This document shows positions 62,308 through 64,000 of a DNA stretch of 64,000 bases, one piece after another. Both the position numbers and the translations under genes were made by a program. Within the stretch, counting starts at the first letter, position 1. Each line of letters begins with the position of its first letter. The DNA comes from Streptomyces pluripotens (GTDB lineage Bacteria > Actinomycetota > Actinomycetes > Streptomycetales > Streptomycetaceae). The DNA lies in assembly GCF_000802245.2 (NCBI RefSeq), contig NZ_CP021080.1:3286001-3350000 (forward strand), written 5' to 3'. Below the pieces are notes generated by a model. That model was not told where the DNA came from and ran no database searches. It saw only the letters and a list, made by a program, of their open reading frames with translations.

Positions 62308-62987
62308 CAGTCGTGCAGCTCCCGCAGGTCGTCGATGTCGGTGGTGCCGAAGGCCTCGCGTACCCGGGTGGTGAGGATCTGCAGCACCAGTACGGCCAGC
62401 AGCACGTCGAAGGAGACGCCGAGTTCGACGATGAGCGGCACTCCGGAGGCGGCCAGGAAGGCGGTTGCGGTGATGCCGTTGTCCAGCAGCAGGAAGCCGA
62501 CGACCTGGGCGAGCGCCCGACGCCGGGTGACCAGTACGAAGAAGCCGATCAAGACGACGGCGAGGCCGACCGGCAGGGCCCTGGTGGCGGGGATCGGGTC
62601 GAGCTCGACCAAGGGGCGGGACACGGCGTAGGCGAGCAGGGTGAGTGCGGCGGCGGTCAGCAGCGAGGCGGCGACGTTCACCAAAGGCTGGGTCTCCCGG
62701 ACCTCCTCGCTGTGCGCACGACCGGCCAGGAGCGCGGCCAGCGCGCGCCGCACGAGATACGGCAGCACCCCGGCACGCAGGATGCCGACTCCGATCCCGA
62801 TGCCGACCAGGTCCCAGCGCTCCTCGTGGATCCCGAGGAGCACGACGATCGCGGCGAGCGCCACTCCCTGGAGGGCGAAGACCCGGACGACGGCGACCAG
62901 TTCGCGGCGCCACAGCACGACCACGGCCGCCAGCAGGAAGGCACCGCAGGACAGGTCGAGGAGTTGGGTGTAGAGGTCCTCGCTCAT
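62307..62987 (-). CDS. HyfE-like membrane subunit
   Basis: A 226-aa protein with about six spans; it starts MSEDLYTQLLDLSCGAFLLA and ends VLQILTTRVREAFGTTDIDD. It matches the hydrogenase-4 component E family that links the membrane subunits. ATGA overlap with the HyfC-like gene. Confidence 0.85.
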   Translation of the reverse strand: MSEDLYTQLLDLSCGAFLLAAVVVLWRRELVAVVRVFALQGVALAAIVVLLGIHEERWDLVGIGIGVGILRAGVLPYLVRRALAALLAGRAHSEEVRETQPLVNVAASLLTAAALTLLAYAVSRPLVELDPIPATRALPVGLAVVLIGFFVLVTRRRALAQVVGFLLLDNGITATAFLAASGVPLIVELGVSFDVLLAVLVLQILTTRVREAFGTTDIDDLRELHD

Positions 62988-63940
62988 GATTCTCCGCTCA
63001 GGAAGTACGAGGCGGCCACCGCGAGCAATGCCAACAGGAAGGAACCGGCGAGCAGTTCGGGAACCCGGAACAGCCGTACCTTGGCCCAGAACACCTCCGC
63101 GGCTGCCAGCGCAGCACCGAGCGCGGCCACTTTGACGGCGAACAGCAGCAGGGCCAGCAACAACGCGGTCCAGGAGGCGCTGGTGGCGATGCCCCAGGGC
63201 GCGAACAGCGAGGACAGCAGCCCCAGCAGCAGGGTGAGCCGCATCTGCGCGCCGAGTTCCACCAGTGCCAGGTCCGGACCCGCGTACTCCAGCACCATCG
63301 CCTCGTGGATCATCGTCAGTTCGAGGTGTGTGGAGGGGTTGTCCACCGGAATCCGTCCGGTCTCCGCGAGGACGGCGACCGCGAGTGCGGCGGTGGCGAG
63401 GAAGCCTGCCGGGGAGGCGAGCCGGGCCGGGTCGTCGATGGCGCCGGAGACGATGGCGGGCAGGTTGGTGGTTCCGGCCGGCAGTGACAGTGCGAACACC
63501 GCCAGCAGGATGGTCGGTTCCACCAGCGCCGCCACCGTCATCTCCCGGGAGGCGCCCATCCCGCCGAACGCCGTGCCGGTGTCCAGTCCGGCCAGCGCGA
63601 GCGTGAGCGTACCGAGCGCGATCAGGGCGACCACCAGGATGAGATCCGCATGGCCGCTGACCGGCGTGTCCGTGGACAGCAGCGGCACCAGAGCGGTGGC
63701 GACGACGGTGGTGGCGACCAGCAGCGCGGGGGCGATCCGAAACGCGGGCCCGGTGCCCACGGGGGTGACCGGCTCCTTGCGCAGCAGCTTCCTCGTGTCG
63801 CGCCAGGGTTGCAGCACGCCGGCTCCGGCCCGGCCCTCCAGCCGGGCCCGCACCTGGCGCATCCATCCGGTGAGCAGTGGCGCCCCCGCACCGACCACGA
63901 GGATCTGGCCGGCCACGGCCGCGTATCCGGCTGCGTTCAT
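62984..63940 (-). CDS. HyfC/NuoH-like membrane subunit
   Basis: A 318-aa protein with about eight spans: PWRDTRKLLRKEPVTPVGTG and ETGRIPVDNPSTHLELTMIH, EAMVLEYAGPDLALVEL are the quinone-site-like motifs of NuoH/HyfC. It anchors the peripheral arm to the membrane. It is preceded by the HyfB-like gene at the right edge. Confidence 0.92.
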   Translation of the reverse strand: MNAAGYAAVAGQILVVGAGAPLLTGWMRQVRARLEGRAGAGVLQPWRDTRKLLRKEPVTPVGTGPAFRIAPALLVATTVVATALVPLLSTDTPVSGHADLILVVALIALGTLTLALAGLDTGTAFGGMGASREMTVAALVEPTILLAVFALSLPAGTTNLPAIVSGAIDDPARLASPAGFLATAALAVAVLAETGRIPVDNPSTHLELTMIHEAMVLEYAGPDLALVELGAQMRLTLLLGLLSSLFAPWGIATSASWTALLLALLLFAVKVAALGAALAAAEVFWAKVRLFRVPELLAGSFLLALLAVAASYFLSGES

Positions 63941-63950
63941 GTCCCGTTCC

Positions 63951-64000
63951 TCACCAGCCCACCGTCAGGACCACGAGCAGAATGACCAGGCCGGCGAAGC
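63951..64000 (-). CDS. HyfB/NuoL-like subunit, 3' end only
   Basis: Only the last 16 codons are in the window: FAGLVILLVVLTVGW and a stop, a hydrophobic C-terminal span. The order of the following genes (C, E, F, G) predicts a HyfB/Mrp-type subunit. The start lies beyond the right edge. Confidence 0.6.
   Translation of the reverse strand, partial: FAGLVILLVVLTVGW

Overview
The window reads as a high-GC actinobacterial chromosome, almost certainly Streptomyces. The pointers are third-codon-position G/C, frequent GTG/TTG starts, a dnaK-grpE-dnaJ-hspR operon with HspR (HAIR) operators, a conservon (sensor ATPase, roadblock, DUF742, GTPase and CYP157-type P450), a dcd/phosphoribosyltransferase pair beside tRNA-Gly(CCC), a cold-shock gene followed by a DEAD-box helicase, and many secreted or membrane proteins. 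No insertion sequence, prophage, CRISPR array or rRNA was recognised.

Layout. 0-3.3 kb: an HspR-type operator at the left edge, then a two-gene unit (tiny exported peptide carrying two DTQWS motifs, plus a Rieske-like protein without cluster ligands) divergent from a LuxR-type regulator that has a convergent paralogue. 3.6-18.9 kb is mostly core: sugar-binding lipoprotein, heat-shock operon, a MraY/WecA-like membrane protein, a large HdrD-like Fe-S reductase, an FG-GAP secreted protein, a Yip1 protein, phosphoribosyltransferase, dcd and tRNA-Gly. 16.3-17.1 kb and 19-23 kb are accessory and eroded: truncated VOC and DNA-binding fragments, a polymorphic-toxin remnant with a putative immunity gene fused to a broken alpha/beta-hydrolase, an odd ribbon-helix-helix antitoxin-like gene and a dead phosphotransferase. 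22.8-25.7 kb holds two CAP-domain genes, one fused to an ECF sigma factor. 26.5-40 kb is mixed: a frameshifted secreted protein, an exported double rubrerythrin, TetR/SDR, MerR, CspA, a DEAD-box helicase, a YHYH lipoprotein and a two-component system. 40-46.6 kb is a conservon operon with a fused tandem CvnB, two P450s and an enoyl-CoA hydratase-like protein.

47.6-64 kb is a redox/low-energy island: an NDH-2-like flavoprotein, an ECF41 sigma factor, a CRP/FNR regulator, and a set of operons (membrane protein; MauE-like + Tes/MJ0619-like radical SAM + methyltransferase; SRPBCC; CDP-alcohol phosphatidyltransferase; DUF427). These share a GTRA-N6-TYAC palindrome placed 22-23 nt upstream of an identical TAGCGT -10 box (TAGGGT for the phosphatidyltransferase). 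That is the geometry of class II CRP/FNR activation, and five promoters show it. The island continues with an ArsR operon and a SLOG/flavin-binding pair sharing an ArsR-like operator, and ends in a Hyf/Ehr-type membrane complex whose large subunit lacks the Ni-binding cysteines. The regulator-plus-radical-SAM-plus-phospholipid-enzyme regulon is the best candidate for an undescribed system here. Function assignments rest on reading motifs by eye; no database search was possible.
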